Shown in pieces: positions 51,556 through 52,374 of a stretch of DNA of 52,374 nt. The position numbers and the translations under genes are program-made. Origin of the DNA: DAIDKA01 sp049792815 (GTDB lineage: Bacteria > Pseudomonadota > Gammaproteobacteria > Steroidobacterales > Steroidobacteraceae); NCBI GenBank assembly GCA_049792815.1, contig JBARBG010000191.1, positions 1 through 52,374 of the forward strand, given 5' to 3'. Every line of letters begins with the position of its first letter. Position 1 is the first letter of the stretch. Under the pieces are notes generated by a model. That model was not told the DNA's origin. It saw only the letters and a program-made list of their open reading frames with translations, and ran no database searches.

Positions 51556-51575
51556 TTGTGCTACATGTAGCACAA
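51556..51575. promoter_or_regulatory. 20-bp palindromic operator of the toxin-antitoxin pair
   Basis: TTGTGCTACATGTAGCACAA is a perfect 10+10 palindrome ending 7 nt before the antitoxin ATG. Antitoxins of this type bind such sites with their N-terminal domain and repress their own operon. Confidence 0.85.
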
Positions 51576-51582
51576 TAAGGTC

Positions 51583-51819
51583 ATGAAAGAAGCGGGCATA
51601 CGTGAAGCCAGGCAGAACCTGACTGCCCTGATTGAAGAGGTACGTAAGGGCCACGAGGTGACTATTACTGATCGGGGCAAGCCAGTTGCGCGGCTCGTGC
51701 CGCCCCGGCCAGAGCGAGCCAAGCCCTTTTCGGGCCGCGCCGATTTCCGCCGCAGGATGCCGGTGCTGCCGGTGCCCCTTGCCGACACCATCATCGACGA
51801 GCGAGCCGAGCGCGGCTGA
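51583..51819 (+). CDS. Phd/YefM-type antitoxin
   Basis: 78-aa antitoxin of a type II module. MKEAGIREARQNLTALIEEV, then GHEVTITDRGKPVARLVP, is the classic Phd/YefM DNA-binding domain. The C-terminal part (RADFRRRMPVLPVPLADTI) is the disordered region expected to wrap the toxin. It lies directly behind a perfect 20-bp palindrome and 7 nt before the PIN-domain toxin. The gene pair stands next to IS481 debris, which fits a mobile origin. Confidence 0.9.
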   Translation: MKEAGIREARQNLTALIEEVRKGHEVTITDRGKPVARLVPPRPERAKPFSGRADFRRRMPVLPVPLADTIIDERAERG

Positions 51820-51826
51820 AACCGTG

Positions 51827-52282
51827 ATGGTTCAGGACGCGGGCGGCACCGACACCGGCATCTATCTGGATTCCAGTGCACTGGCGAAGCTATATCTACC
51901 GGAACCAGAAAGCGACAGTCTCGATGCCTTTCTGCGCGGCAGGCGAGATTTGTTGATATCGGAGCTCGCCATAACCGAAGTATTGTCCGCGGTCGCCCGC
52001 AGCCGACGCGAGGGCGTACTCAATGCGTCTCAGGCATACGAGATTCGCGACGCCGTCTTGGCAGACGCCGACTCAGGTTCGTTCTGCCGTCTGGACTTGA
52101 GTCCCCTGATTCACCGTCAGGCCGAACGCCTATTGCTGCACGTCGAGTCGGTAGCATTGCGGACGCTCGATGCATTGCATGTTGCACTGGCGCTTCACGG
52201 ATCGGCCACGTACATCGTGACATACGACACACGCATGCGCGCGGCCGCCTTGCACGCGGGGCTCAAACCAGTTGACCTATAA
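51827..52282 (+). CDS. vapC: VapC-type PIN-domain toxin
   Basis: 151-aa PIN-domain ribonuclease. The acidic residues are Asp15 (IYLDSSALAKLY), Glu51 (AITEVLSAVAR), Asp115 (RTLDALHVA) and Asp134 (VTYDTRM), all in the usual spacing. Released from the antitoxin, such enzymes cut specific RNAs and stop growth. I use ATG 51827, 7 nt after the antitoxin stop. A longer frame upstream overlaps the antitoxin and is not credible. Confidence 0.9.
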   Translation: MVQDAGGTDTGIYLDSSALAKLYLPEPESDSLDAFLRGRRDLLISELAITEVLSAVARSRREGVLNASQAYEIRDAVLADADSGSFCRLDLSPLIHRQAERLLLHVESVALRTLDALHVALALHGSATYIVTYDTRMRAAALHAGLKPVDL

Positions 52283-52317
52283 ACTGGAGGCCGGAGTCAC
52301 TACGGAACGCGGGGCGC

Positions 52318-52374
52318 TCAGTTGCCGACGACGGCCTGCATGACGGCCGTCTCGAAGTCGTCGCGCAGCTGGCC
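52318..52374 (-). CDS. C-terminus of an unidentified gene (partial)
   Basis: On the minus strand the last 57 bases read GQLRDDFETAVMQAVVGN and a TGA stop (52318-52320). The residues look like the end of a helical protein and stop cleanly, convergent with vapC 35 nt away. Eighteen codons are too few to name it. Confidence 0.5.
   Translation of the reverse strand, partial: GQLRDDFETAVMQAVVGN

Overview
High-GC bacterial DNA with tightly packed genes, many 4-nt ATGA/GTGA start-stop overlaps and GTG or TTG starts. A 950-aa carbohydrate-type TonB-dependent receptor, Tat-exported carboxylesterases, DUF6152 and DUF6644 proteins and a LemA/GIDE pair suggest a free-living, heterotrophic gammaproteobacterium. 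My guess is a member of the Steroidobacteraceae/Nevskiales-Xanthomonadales side. This is an inference from gene content; there is no rRNA or tRNA in the window to test it.

Layout. 1-5101: a POT peptide transporter (cut by the window edge), a GIDE protein with an EF-hand loop, LemA and an M13 metallopeptidase lipoprotein, all on the minus strand. 5115-10215: a single-domain MetE-like zinc methyltransferase, divergent from a PcpA/LinE-like hydroquinone ring-cleavage dioxygenase, CatI/CatJ 3-oxoadipate CoA-transferase and 3-oxoadipyl-CoA thiolase. This is most of a hydroquinone -> 3-oxoadipate -> succinyl-CoA + acetyl-CoA route. 10238-14393: a six-gene minus-strand operon of exported and membrane proteins (two DUF6644 paralogues, two relatives of a 'WEGDTL' secreted family, DUF6152 and an MBL-fold hydrolase). 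It has no known function that I can name and is my best candidate for an undescribed system. 14618-17521: Tat-exported carboxylesterase and an MFS transporter. 17661-24429: a methyltransferase-like protein, a DUF5062-like small protein, a second DUF6152/WEGDTL pair, PAP2 phosphatase, cNMP-DUF1003, a PepSY-TM protein, a DUF2242 lipoprotein and an exported protein made of about 20 heptads.

24475-31670: a small protein, a CLC-family protein with CBS domains divergent from a MarR regulator across a perfect 19-bp palindrome, then a five-gene operon (old yellow enzyme, class 3 lipase, MBL hydrolase with two inserted EF-hand loops, small exported protein, APH-like kinase). 31766-39863: retropepsin-TPR protein, PQQ dehydrogenase with cytochrome c, NTF2-like protein, OPT transporter and an exported protein of unknown function.

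40127-51199 is a pectin/oligogalacturonate regulon: pectate lyase, ExuT-like MFS, FAH/hydratase-family enzyme, LacI regulator, KduI, KduD, TonB receptor and a second Tat carboxylesterase. Five copies of one operator core (ACCGGTGTCA) lie upstream of five of these transcription units, and one sits on the predicted start of the receptor promoter. The window ends with the decayed tail of an IS481-type transposase, an antitoxin/VapC toxin pair behind a perfect 20-bp palindrome, and the last 18 codons of an unknown gene.
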